DNA of 64,000 nucleotides from Penelope pileata. Its lineage: Eukaryota; Chordata; Aves; Galliformes; Cracidae. The translations under genes and the position numbers were made by a program. Location of the stretch: the NCBI GenBank assembly GCA_013396635.1, contig WBMW01005542.1, positions 2,011,235-2,075,234 on the forward strand, read 5' to 3'. How positions within the stretch are numbered: the first letter of the stretch is position 1; each line of letters begins with the position of its first letter. Below, one piece after another: positions 36,530 to 48,455 of this stretch. The notes under the pieces were generated by a model, which saw only the letters and a program-made list of their open reading frames with translations, did no database searches and was not told where the DNA came from.

Positions 36530-37215
36530 TGGAGGGATGGAGAGGAAGATATATGAATGATTAAAGTATCTAAAAGGAAATCGGTAATTTTGAACGGCCA
36601 GAGCTGGAAGCAATTAGTGGCTGGCTGGCAGCTCGCAAGAATCAATAAAAAAAGGATGCAATTTCTAATAACTCAAAAATAAAATCTGCTGATAAGTTAA
36701 GAAGGAGCTGTAAGGGAAAAAAGAGGTGACTAGGAAACCAAGCCTGTTAACAATTATTGTCAGTGCCAACACTGGCTTGGAGGAGTCACGTTTGTTCCAC
36801 CACCTCCGCCCAGCCAATTATAACAACGTGTGCTCACCAGGCTCTCATGACAGGAGCACCCACCAGTCCTGCTAGCGCTAAGGAGCTGCTGGCATTTGTT
36901 TTTATTTTAATTTATCACTCAGCTGTTTCGAATCACATAAAGCTGAAACTTGGCTTACAAGTTGTCAGTTCCAATGCTAATCTTTTGTGCTTACTGCATA
37001 TGTGTGTGTGTGTGATATGTATATTTTCTGAACTGTAAAACTGCCATGCAAATTCCTCAGGCTGGGTATGAATTCTGCTCTCCCTCCCTTTACAGTGGAG
37101 AGTGATCTCGTTAAAGCTATTGACATATGTTTACTACCCGAACAGGAGCCTGCCAGATGATGCAAACTAGCTGGCTCTAGCTCACCGCCCCTTTACACAG
37201 CCAACCTGGAGTGAT
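36530..37215. promoter_or_regulatory. Candidate conserved non-coding element
   Basis: A compositionally mixed stretch with several motifs typical of developmental enhancers: ACAATTATTGT (36750-36760, a palindrome of two facing SOX-type ACAAT sites), CCAATTATAAC (36814-36824), ATGCAAAT (octamer/POU type, about 37048), a homeodomain-type TTTTAATTTATC, and a GTTTAC forkhead-type core. A (TG)7 tract lies at 37001-37014. This is motif reading by eye; short motifs are frequent by chance and no conservation data are available. Confidence 0.2.
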
Positions 37216-38999
37216 AGATCAGACTGTGTGTGTGTAGGGACATCCTCTGCAAAGTGATGATATCCATGCAATTTCCTTAATTTCCTTAACCTGTTGATAA
37301 ACAACACAGTCATGATAAATTGCATTTTTTCCACCTTCTGACCTCCTCACTTACTCTTTGCCCACTGATCCATTTCTGCTGGGACTGCTTCTGCCACTGC
37401 AGACCTCAGAGAAACACTCAAAGAGCCAGTGCTGGAAAACACCCTGTCACTGACAGTTTCCTTCTTTCCATTGCTGATGTGGAGTTTCCCTTTTTATCCC
37501 CTCTCCCAGATTGCATTAGTCTAGAACAGAGACCAGTGAGAGGCATGGGACACTGGGACACTCATCAGTCAGAGCTGGGCATACCTGTCTGAGGTGCTTG
37601 TTTTGGGGGTACAGTTTTTCTGGCTACAGTTACGCGAAAGTAATGGACATAAATTTTATAACACTGAGACTAGCAATAGAAGTTATGTTAGGACAGTTGG
37701 AAAAACTCTTTTTTTTCAATTTCAAGGCCTGTGTGTAGTTCATAAAGGCTTGTGGACTTTCCAGACATACATATTATCCATAAAAATGCATAAACAGTAA
37801 GTATCTTGTGAAGTGCTTTCTCTAGAACGAGGCTGAAACAAAATATATGACAGCTCGTGTTGGTATAAATATTGTGTTACAAAAATCACTCATGTCTTCT
37901 GTGCTACAGAAGAATTTTGCTGGTTTTGGCCCCAATCCTGCAATATGCTCTGTATGGGCAAGAAGTCCTTCCTCATGGACTGACTGAATTGGAGCTGTAT
38001 TTGGACCATGCATTTGAAAGCATTCAGCTGCTTCTGAGTACTGATGAGTTGCCTTTCATTTACATCTAACCTAACTGCAAGTTGCATTGTAACTAATGTA
38101 TGGGAATTTGTATCTTGTTTGCTGTAAGGCATAAATACGCCTCACTGGGGTCTCATAGCCCGTGGCAGAGCTAGGGATGAACCACAACCCTCTGGATTCC
38201 TTCTTCTAGTGTTGTATTCTGAATCGTTTTCACCCTGCCCAATGTAAGGCTGATCCCGATAACAAGGGAATCATCGCAGTAATGTGAGCTTGCAGCGAAC
38301 CCTTGCATGCTCTGCTATGTAGGTGGGAGCAATAACAGCACCATGGGTGCCAGTGACATTGCAACTTGTGAGTGTGGATTATGCTTCTGGAGTGACTGCA
38401 TATATATTGCATGACCCATGTGCCTGCACATGCTGACACCACAATGTACAGATTTCTGCCTCCTTCAGCAGTTTCCACAATTAAACCAGACCTTTCACCA
38501 GGAATGGCTTCAGCCTCATCAGTCATTGTCACACTCTTGTCTCCATGTTCTTCCGTTCTGTTATCCACCACGATGTCAGGCCATTTTCCTGCAGAGATCC
38601 TGGGGAACAGTGGTTGCACCTCGCCAGCATCCAGTTCATTTCCCCATGTTGCTTGTGTCTGAATGGTGGCATCTTATTCCCACAGGCAGTTCTAGAAGGG
38701 TAAGGCTGATTCTGCCTAATTCGTGCCATACGAGGGAGCAACATTTTTGTGTGATGAGCTCTTACTCATAAGATTTTATGCATACAGGCTCCCAGCCAGA
38801 ACAGCTCCAATTCTCGTTGCACTTAGGGGAAGTTCGCAGGAGACTGCAAAGTTACAGTGCCTTCCTACCTGCCTATAGACTGGAGCGCATTAAGGGCAGG
38901 AAATACATGCATTGACCTATCAGGGTTTTGTTCAGTTCTGATTTATTAAAGGTCACTCAGCATGAAGTGATTAAAAAATAACTCATGTCTGATAAGTGT
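37216..38999. other. Unique non-coding stretch
   Basis: No supported gene or repeat. Overlapping frames at 38230-38771 on both strands show no familiar motif. Confidence 0.45.
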
Positions 39000-39320
39000 A
39001 CTTATATTTTTGGAGGGACATTACCCCAGCGGAACAGACATAATTTCTTTGGATTTCAGGAATGCATTTAGCATTGTACCACACATCGGTGCAATCTCAG
39101 TAAGTCAGAAAGCATTAGAGGGATGGTGAGACAGGAGCTGTCAAAGGCAACAGTTCAGCAGTGTGTCAAGGCACCAAAAACCCACAGAATACAAGTAAAA
39201 GTGTGAGATATTCACACACTTTAGACTATGCAAACATTCAAAACTCACCTATTGCTCAGGATTTGGAAAAGAAGTTTTGCAGACTTGGACCCAAACAGAT
39301 ATTTCTTGCATGACTGTTCA
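39000..39320 (+). mobile_element. Ancient CR1-like RT fragment
   Basis: At about 39035-39085 a plus-strand frame reads TDIISLDFRNAFSIVPH, matching reverse transcriptase motif A of CR1-type LINEs (normally TDVIYLDFSKAFDTVPH). Sequence to either side is strongly diverged. The right limit is uncertain. Confidence 0.65.
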
Positions 39321-41466
39321 AGGATAAATGTGTGAGGTGCTGTTTGGCTCCCCAGGAAAGTGATTTGTGTCCCCAAAGCTGGCTGGTGTGTCAGGGGGGC
39401 CACAGGGCCTGCCAGCTTCACCGCTGGGCTCCTTTGGCAGCGCTGGGGCTGGCAAGGAGCTGAGAGGCTCAGCTGAGTGCTTTCTCTCTCCCACGCTTCA
39501 GAGGGGAAGTATCAGATTGTCAGGCACAGTCTGGTCAGCGGTCTGCTGCTGGGATAGCACAGCCACACACTGCCCTTATTTGGGCTGGATTGCAGGGTTA
39601 CGAGCTGGTCCATGGAGTTTTTTTCCTTTTTAACAAGTTCATTTTTGGTGAGACACATTTTTCCCCTGTAAGGAAAAACCCCCACCATATTTTTAGAGTT
39701 GATTGAATTATTTCTTGTAAACAGAATGCTCAAAGAAATTTGGCCTTTTTGTGAACATGAGTCATTCACAATCTTATTTCAGTGGACGTATTTGTTATTC
39801 ATAAATTCTAAAGGAACAATTTATGCAAAGAGACTTCAGTTTCTGGGTTATTGTGGAGCTTCTTGTTTCTTTACTAGTGTCTGCTTTTCCTGGTGCAAGA
39901 TTGTCCATCTAAGCTAAGAAGAACGACATCTTCACTACAAACAGCAGTCAAGGACTTTTAACAGGTGAATAGCAGTTAAAACAATCTGAAGGAATACAAA
40001 TTTAAATTGAACTAGTGCATGTGCTGAAAGCATGTTAACATTTGGTTTCAGATATTTTTGTGGATATGGATGTGACCATTGAAAATATCGCAAACACACA
40101 GCAGTATCATTCAACAAACCCCATCAGGAAAAGATCTGTACATCTAGATATAAAAATATTTGGTTGTATACTTGGCAAAGCACCCAGACATGAAAGGTTT
40201 CTGCAGGGCAAAGGAGCTGAACTCCTGCATAGTACATGGGCTCACTCCATGTCTCCTTCTTTGGGCTAAAGTTTTCTGGATCGCCAGGGCTTTGCCCTTG
40301 CCTCTACCTGGACAGTTTAGAGCAGTTTGGCATTTGCTGCTAGCACAGGTTAATAAACTGGCCATTCTCTCAGAGCAAGAGTTGATCAGATCAACACTTT
40401 CCCCCTACCCTTAGCACGTGCCAACCAGATTATATTCTGAACACAGAGGAGGTGGGGGTACTTTCTTTTTAGTTATTGCATGAGGCGTTACATCCCTGTG
40501 GTTAAAGCATTCACCAGTACCTGGGTGGCCTGTGCTCACTGTCCTCCAGAGACTGAGATAGGTCAATCCTGCAGCACCAGCTCTTTCTCGTGTCATGGTA
40601 GGTCTTCAGCCACAACCATGTTGTAACCATAGGGATGTTACTACAAACTGGTGGATACCAGCAGCAATTACTGTTAGGGTAGGATTTAGGCTCCAAACAT
40701 CTAGGGCTGGTGGACCAAGTTAACTGCTGGACCACGGCAAGTCCTCAAAGCTAGGATGACCAACATCAGCAGGGGCAAAAATATACTAGCTTGACAAATT
40801 GATGGTGGGTTGCATTAGAAGCTACTGTTTGGAGCAGCAGCAGATGCAGACCTATTTTGTCGGCCAGATCCCGCATTTAGGTAAGTGAGATGAAGAAGTG
40901 ACCCTAACTCTACACATTCTGACAAGAATGCTTGTCCTCACTGTCAGCTAAATGGTGTTCCAGGGATCCTAGTCAACCTCTGCCAGCAGTGATGAGAATG
41001 CAGAATTTTTCTGTAAAAGTATGCCTTTGGTATTTGATGTTTCGAATTCTATTTTAACCCTAATTCTGACCTTCATGGTCCCAGCAAGCTCTAGCAATCC
41101 AGAAACTCACACTGACCACTTGAGACTTTGGGCCTGATATTAGATTTGTGAATACATGACAATTAGCAATTGCTTCAGCTTTTCAGATCTTGCTTTCATA
41201 AACCCTACTCACAAACTACTAAATTCCTCACTTCAAAAATCATTCACAGTACTTCTAGACCTAGAAGTCTAGAAGTTTTTTAGTTAGAAAATGAAAATCT
41301 TTTTAAAAAGTCTTGAAGTCATATGTCCTATACAGGAAAAAAAATCACTATATTTGCATAGATTTTTATCTTAATGTACTGCATAAAAATTAACGGTTTG
41401 AGTTTTGCCTATTCAACTTGGCAATGGCCAAAAATTGGAACATAGAAAGTTCTGCACAAGCATGTG
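39321..41466. other. Unique non-coding stretch
   Basis: No gene recognised. A small perfect hairpin is listed at 41251-41276. A faint tRNA-like string at 40491-40533 is discussed under rejected items. Confidence 0.45.
41251..41276. repeat. Perfect 10-base inverted repeat
   Basis: ACTTCTAGAC (41251-41260), a 6-base spacer CTAGAA, then GTCTAGAAGT (41267-41276). The arms are exact reverse complements. No U-tract or neighbouring gene indicates a terminator role. Confidence 0.7.
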
Positions 41467-41675
41467 TAAGAACTTCTTCATGGCAAGGGTCAGGGAGCAC
41501 TAGAACAGGCTGCCCAGGGAGGTTGTGGAGTCTCCTTCTCTGGAGATATTCAAGACCCGTCTGGACGCCCACCTGTGTGACCTGCACTAGGGAACCTGCT
41601 TTGGCAGGGGGGTTGGACTCGATGATCTCCAGAGATCCCTTCCAACCCCTGCAATTCTGTGATTCTGTGACTCTG
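41467..41675 (+). mobile_element. CR1 LINE 3' end, plus strand
   Basis: Forward CR1 3' terminus: AAGAACTTCTTCATGGCAAG, AACAGGCTGCCCAGGGAGGT, GATATTCAAGACCCGTCTGG, TTGGACTCGATGATCTCCAG, then the tail CAATTCTGTGATTCTGTGAC. It belongs to the same subfamily as the minus-strand piece at 53735-53903. Heavily 5' truncated, with no coding capacity. Confidence 0.95.
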
Positions 41676-44600
41676 AAATTTATAGATGGACTGTTCTTCC
41701 TTTCCAATAAGTTATATGCTAAGGCTAAGGTGGAACTGGGTTACGTGTTCTCATCTTCTAATCCTGTATTCAGCCAGACCTCTTATTTCCCTCTCTCATG
41801 ACTAACTATAATTTTCTTGGTAGCTTAGAGAAGAGAGAGCTTAGAGAACTCATTGATCTTGTCTTACTACTTCGTCTTACATTGAAACACCTTCTTATAG
41901 TAACAGTTACAGACCATTCTCCCATGAAGACTCTGGAGACTATCCTCAATTCTGAAACAAGGAACCATAAAAATTCAGGAAACTTGATTTGAAAGGTCTC
42001 AATCCACATGTGCAAATGTCCTCCAGCTCAGCTTTAGAGATGCTCAGTTTTGAAGTTCACCTAAACTGAAAAATAGGAGCAGTCTGGACTCTGAAGCTCA
42101 GCTTCTGGTGATTTGCAAGTGTCAGTATGCTTCAGTTACTATAATTATTGAACACATAAAGTGATTATTGCAACATTTAGACCCATATCAAAGTTTGCAT
42201 TCCAGAAAACTTAACACTTCCTCCATCTGCACGCCTTCCTGCCATGCTTTTCAGCCCAGAGGAGTGGTAATGTTCAACCTTACACTTCATGCCAGGTCAC
42301 TACCTGCTTCCTGTGTCCTTGTCTTCCACACCAAGACTCACAGCAGGCTGCTTGTGAAAACCCTTCGAGGTGAGCCCTTGCTCACAAAATGTAGTATGTT
42401 CTTTTTCAGACTGATATTATTCCTAATGTGTATTTTCTCCCACCACTGTTAATCATCTTTTTGCTAGAAACCATAGAGTAAAACAGACCTTCAGTGTTTC
42501 AACTTACATGTTGGTATTTAATCATGTATCAGATACAAATGTCATGTACCACATCAGATAGTGTTTCATCCTGCCAGAAACATATTGTCTGACTTCTCTA
42601 AACCAAGCAGATAGATAACATTTACCATTTTATGTCTCTCTTTAACAAGTACCAGTAACAGTCAGGTCTTCTATACTCCCTATGCTATATCATTTGTGTA
42701 TGTCACAAACGGGCAGATGCCAGAACAAAGATAGGTGTACAAGTCAAATTACCTGGCATACTCGCAGCCTCTGACATGCTTATCTTATGACATATTTGCA
42801 GGTCTGAAAATCTGCTGAACCAACTGCTACACCAAATAAATCTGCAGTGCTCCAAGTAATATCGTTACTACAGCACAAAGACTTTGCTTAATATATCTAG
42901 AAATTTGTGTCTGACTGCTTCAAGGAAGGGTTTTGGATGTTTTCCAGGTGACCTGCGTACACGCATATAAATGTATATGTCTCTTTAAAGAGTTTCTTAG
43001 ACTGTGAAACTGACCAGAGAATCTGTGAAAAAGCTAAATTTATTAAGAGTGGGTTGACTGCTCTCTCTAGCTATGTGAAACTTTTATGGATGATTCCTCA
43101 AATCTGGCTGCTGGTTGGGTTCCAGATATTATATGCAGCTATGTATGGTTATAATAATGCTGCTACAGGATTTGCTGTAGGAGATATCAGGGGGGTTGCT
43201 TGTAGTTGCACACATATGTGTCAAATCTGCAGTAATATGGAGGGCCACATTTGGGCCCAGGTTCTGAACCAGGTCTCTAACATGGTTTACTGCCATGTTA
43301 GCTGTAAACCTGTAACTTCACAGGTTCAAGGCAAAATGCAACGGGATGGGAGATTTTTAGGCCTTGTGTCATATGCACTTGATGCTTTTGCCCTTTCAAT
43401 AACTTGAAACACACTTAAATCTACTTAAGTGCACAAAATCTCCCAGATTGAAGGATTTTTTTATAGCAGTCAGTAGTCCCAGAGGACACCCCTCTGAAAG
43501 CAACGTACATAAATCCTCTCTAGGACAGAACCATTATGCAACGTTCTGAAACGAAGCAATGCACCAACTTAGGTTAACATCTAGAGGATGTCCTATACAC
43601 CTGCAAGTTCTGATGGGTTTAATTAAATGACAGTACCAGAATATCTCTGCTAAGTTAGCATTTGCCCGAGATTTTGATACATAGACTCCCATAGGAATTT
43701 TGATAACTGTAAGTGTTAAGAATTATTTTAAATAAATTTTACAAAACTAATTTTTTCTAATTTGCATTCTATAAATGAGCATCTGAATGCCCGAATAAAC
43801 TCTTATAGGGCTTGAATCAGATCTGTATGTCTATAATAGGTATTTATGAATGCAAACTGAGATACAATAATAAAGCACCTTTCTTGATCATGAAGTGCTT
43901 TATGTTATTTAAGAGTTAAAGGAGTTCTTTTAGCCAGTATTATAAGTGAAAGAAGTCCTTTGCCCAGTGACATGGCCCTGGTGCGCAAGAAGGTGCCCAT
44001 CCGCCATCACACCTCCCAGCCTCCCTCATGAGAGGCTGCAGGCTGAATCTTGCCTTCTTCCATCTGCTGAGGTAGTTTGATTTTGGGCTCCCGCTTTCTG
44101 GATGAATTGTCTAAATGTTGTCCATAGCCACCAGACTGTTTTTACCCACATTTTGTGATTTTGATGGATTCTGAGACAGATTCCAAAAAATGTTACTAAG
44201 AATACAGCATCACATAAAACCTCTGAAAGTGCCTTTCTTTCTTATAATACTCTTATAGTACATAAACTCCTATCACCTCCTACACGGACAAAAATAAAAC
44301 TTCAATTTTTTTTTTCCCAAATTCCTTTTCTGTCCTTAAATTGAGTATACCATGGGCTAAGGGTCTGCCTTTTGTGCCAGTTGTTTCTCATCTCCCCAGG
44401 CAGCCTGCACTGCCTAGCCCTGGAGATCTGTGGGCAAGAAGCTTAGATGTCGAAATAATGTGTTGTTCAGCATATGGTGTCTTCCATGTGAAGGCATTAT
44501 TGTAGACAACAGTAGCAGTTTAACACAGGCATTCAGAAATTTTGGGTTTGCTCATGTCTGCTGCTTTGCCTGTTGCCTTTATGTGATTGTGCAGGATTTT

Positions 44601-47600
44601 CTTTGGCAGACAGCACCGTGTTAGAGATGATGTATTACCAATGATGCAACTTCTTTAATCATTTGAAAAAAATCCCTGAAATTCTTCCCCTTATCTAGTA
44701 TAGTGTATGATACGTTTCAGTGAGGAGCTCCTGCAAGAGGAGCTGGGAGTGTTTGCAGCTGGGTGATGGCACATTCTGGAGGGCAAGTAGCCTCAGCGTG
44801 GGCACAACTCCCCCGACTGCACAAAGCCATGCCAAAGGAGCCCCTGAATTCTGGACTCAGGACAAGATGCCACTTAAATTCATACCTCAGTGCAACAAAA
44901 TCCTTGGATTCTGTCCCAGATCTGGATGAAATAGTCATGTAATGCTAAAAATGTGGTCATTAATATCCAGAAAGTTTATCTGGGAAGAATGTTCTGTCCT
45001 TCCATACGTCCACTGTTTTGCTGTGGACATATTTCCTGGACGCAATCTTTCCCTCAGCCAAGCTCCACTTCACAAGTTAGTAACTCTTAAAACCTTCTAC
45101 TTCTCCCTGAGTGTTTTTCAGAAGACAGTGGATTCCTAGGACTACTTTTTAACTTGTTTTCCATTCTGGAAGCATGATTTATGCCAATATTTTTGCCTGA
45201 AATAAGTTGTTGGAAGTAATTCCCAGCCACTACTGTAAACAAGAAGTGGTGTGAGCACAGGGTGAAATTAACCAGTGAGGTTAAACACACCAAGTGGTGA
45301 TGTTCATGATGCTTTTGCAAAGACAAGACGTGACTCTCATCAGGATAATTCAGTATCTGGAGTTGAAGAATGCTAATTAAAAGGACTCTATTAAAACCAG
45401 GCAATGCTTACTGTAAATATGGAATGTAATACAGCAGCAAAGGTGATATAGGATCATCTCTTTCAAGTCCAAGAAGAGTTGAGATGACAAAAATATTTAT
45501 ACCTTTAGAATGATGAACACTCTTTGTTCTTCTCTGCAGCTATGATTAATATAGTAAATTAGATCAGTCAGAAATGTTTAATTTATATTGTTGACTCCTT
45601 GAAAGTTCGATACATAAGAGAATGCAAGGGCTGAATAATATCAAAAAAATCCCAAAACCTCTTGAAGCCTAAACATGAACACATGCAAGATTTCTGCTGA
45701 CTTGAGGTCAGTCGGTCAAAATCAGCCTTGATATAAAGAAGCACAGTGGGGAAAAGAGCATGTGTTTGTGAGTACATAATCTCATCCCCAACATTTTTTC
45801 ATTTGAGAAATACAAAACTGAGAAGAATGACAGCCTCTTGACAACAGCTTCATCACATCACATTTACAGTTCTATCAATGAAGAAGGGGAGTAAGAATTT
45901 TAATACATAACAGAAAGGACAAGGCAGGCAGCGAAATCTGTTCAGTGTACCCATCAGGAGTAAGTGTAATAGTTGGCTTGGTTTAAACACACAAATCTAG
46001 AAAAATGGGCCCTGACAGCTCTAACAATGAACATAAAATGCCCTTTCATCATAAAAGAAAATATTTAAAATACTTAAATGCCATAAGGCAGTTTAACATC
46101 TTGATTTGTAAGTTTTGCCGTAAAGCTTCAGCTTGCCTCTGGATATACAGAGTGTCAACATGCTAGCCTGGGTGGGAGCAGCAAGAGGCAAAGCCTTGGT
46201 GTTACAGGAGAGAAATACACTTCCAAGGAGCTACAGGTAAATCCAGCAAAGGAGTCCAAGGATAAGCTCTTGAGTTTCACTTTGCATTTAAAGCATAAAT
46301 CTTCCACCAGTACACTTTGCACAAGAACCACATTGGTTCTGTACTGGGTTAATGGGTTTATGAAAGATCAAACATCCAAAGATGGCTGAAACCAATGGGT
46401 ACTTCTCTGCAGATCTACTCTCCTCTGGTTCAGTTTCAGTATCTGAGCCAAAGGCTTTGGCATCCCAATAGATCCTGCTGTCTTCCTAGTCATGTCTGTC
46501 TTCATCTCCTCCTTGAAAGGCAGAGTCTAACCCAGGACTGATTTGGGGTCTTACTTGCTCAGAAGCATCAGAGGGTGATCTGGTCAACTGCCTCTACCTG
46601 AGAGTCTAGGAAGCTGCAAGGACTCACCGTTGCAAAAAAACTGTGTCTGGTCTGGCTTAGGAGTTACTCAGAGAAGCTGTAGAAAGGTGATACACCCAAA
46701 AAACTGGATAAAAATCCCTGACTTGTGTGCTCCCTCCCCTTGTCAAGCTGTATTTACAAGCTGTAGCTTTCTGCACAAGTAGAAAGCAGAAGCTTTCACA
46801 GCCTTCTGTGGGGTAGATATCTCATGCAACATCAGTGGGTCATAGACTGAAGCACCTCTATGCATCTACCAGAACATCTGGATTGTATAAAGCTCTGTGA
46901 CTTGTGACAGCTCTGTAAAATGTTCCTTTTAATTAGAAACAAGTAAAAAATTAGTAACGATTTAATTCATGTAAGAATAAGGAGGATGGCATTATGGACT
47001 TAACTCAAGGACTTTCCACTGTAAAATGGCAAAACATTTTGCAATATTTAGTTGTTCCCATTGTTCTGTCTTCTGAATTCTTTCTTTTTCTTTTAAATAA
47101 AGAAACCAATCCAAGCCCTTGTAATGTATTTACTGTGATTGATAATCAATACAAGATGACATTTTCAATGTGGAGAAAGCATTTCCCATCTGGTGGGAGG
47201 AGAGAAAATATATTGTTTGACTAAAACATATCTTGCAGTCACTCTCACAGACATGCATGCAGTAAAACAGGAGAAAACACTTCCTAATGGAAATAAGAGC
47301 AATATTTTGGATAGAAGTGATTTCAAGCGCACACACCTCCAGAAAACATGTTCTCGATTTGTAAAATATAGACCACATTTATTAATATTGCCAAGTGCAA
47401 TAAATTGTGAGGGACTTCATGTCGATTTGTTAAATGTAACATATTTTAAATAGTGTTTAATGATATTTTTACTTATGCAAGGCTGAGTGAAATGGAGATC
47501 TGGTTCTCCTTTTGGCTGTGGCAGTCACAGCGAGAGTCAGAGGCATGCATACAAATCAAGAGCAAAGAAACCACTGATGGGTTGCTTTCCTGCCCAAAGA

Positions 47601-48015
47601 TGTGAATCTGTTCATGCTTATAAGAGTCAAATTAAAGTAATAGCACATTGAAGTCTGACCACAAGCACAGCTGCACCATGAGGATATTTTTGTGTTCTTG
47701 TTTACAGTTCAGAAATGATTGTGTGAGATGTGGGAGGGCTTACTGTAATCTGAGCTAGAAATTCATCAGGCGGAGCCAGACTGGGCAGCACCAGAGTGGG
47801 TGAGAAGAATGAACAGGTTTGGAGTTTTTTTTGGAGAGTTGTGAAGACTGTATTAGTGGATGAACTGCTGCCTTTCAACATTTGAGTTCCAGAGATTAAG
47901 AACAGACTGTTGAGAATGTTTATTTATTTACTTATTAAGATTTTCAAATAATATTTCCTTTGGGTTTTGTTTGTTTGTTGAACAATCGTAAGAAGAAAAA
48001 CTGCTTTTAAATACA
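41676..48015. other. Unique non-coding stretch
   Basis: No supported gene. A nested inverted repeat lies at 43277-43310. Open frames (42168-42452, 43054-43407, 45087-45404) carry no recognisable domain. CpG islands were not evident. Confidence 0.45.
43277..43310. repeat. Interleaved inverted repeats
   Basis: CTAACATGG (43277-43285) pairs with CCATGTTAG (43293-43301). Overlapping it, GGTTTAC (43284-43290) pairs with GTAAACC (43304-43310). The two stems compete or could form a pseudoknot-like fold. Confidence 0.6.
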
Positions 48016-48124
48016 GAACCCCAGGATGGCTGAGTCTGGCAGGGCCCTCTGGGTCCACCTGGCCCAGCCCCTGCTCCAGCAGGGACACCCAGAGCAGGGG
48101 ACCCAGGCCCATGCCCCAGCAGCA
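48016..48124 (-). mobile_element. CR1 LINE fragment, minus strand
   Basis: Reversed CR1 3' segment: GAACCCCAGGATGGCTGAGT, GGGCCCTCTGGGTCCACCTG, CCCCTGCTCCAGCAGGGACA, CAGAGCAGGGGACCCAGGCC. Same subfamily as 23921-24105. Very short. Confidence 0.8.
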
Positions 48125-48195
48125 AAATCTTTCAAGGGTGTAGCAAAACTATTTCCAGATAAAAGGTTACTTCAAACTTGATTTTGGAATATTTT

Positions 48196-48455
48196 AGAAT
48201 CATAGAATCATGGAATCATAGAATGGTTCAGGCTGGAAGGGACCTTAGAGATCATCTTGTTCCACCCCCCCTGCCATGGGCAAGGACACCGCTCACTAGA
48301 TCAGGTTGCCCAAAGCCCCATCCAGCCTGGCTTTGAACACTTCCAGGGAGGGGGCATCCACAAGTTCTCTGGGCAACCTGTTTCAGTGTCTCACCACCCT
48401 CACAGTGAAGAATTTCTTCCTTATGTCTAGTCTAAATCTACCCTACTGCAGATTT
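48196..48455 (-). mobile_element. CR1 LINE 3' end, minus strand
   Basis: The reversed CR1 tail AGAATCATAGAATCATGGAA is followed by GGCTGGAAGGGACCTTAGAG, TTCCACCCCCCCTGCCATGG, a GGGCATCCACAAGTTCTCTG block and TTTCTTCCTTATGTCTAGTC. The 3' end and tail are well kept, suggesting a younger copy than most here. It lies about 70 bases from another minus-strand CR1 of a different subfamily. Confidence 0.95.

Noticed and set aside
40491..40533. String CCCTGTGGTTAAAGCATTCA then CCAGTACCTGGG resembling a tRNA-derived amniote repeat
   Set aside because: Only a short imperfect similarity from memory, without the usual downstream GGGAGACCC-type block; not enough to call a SINE.
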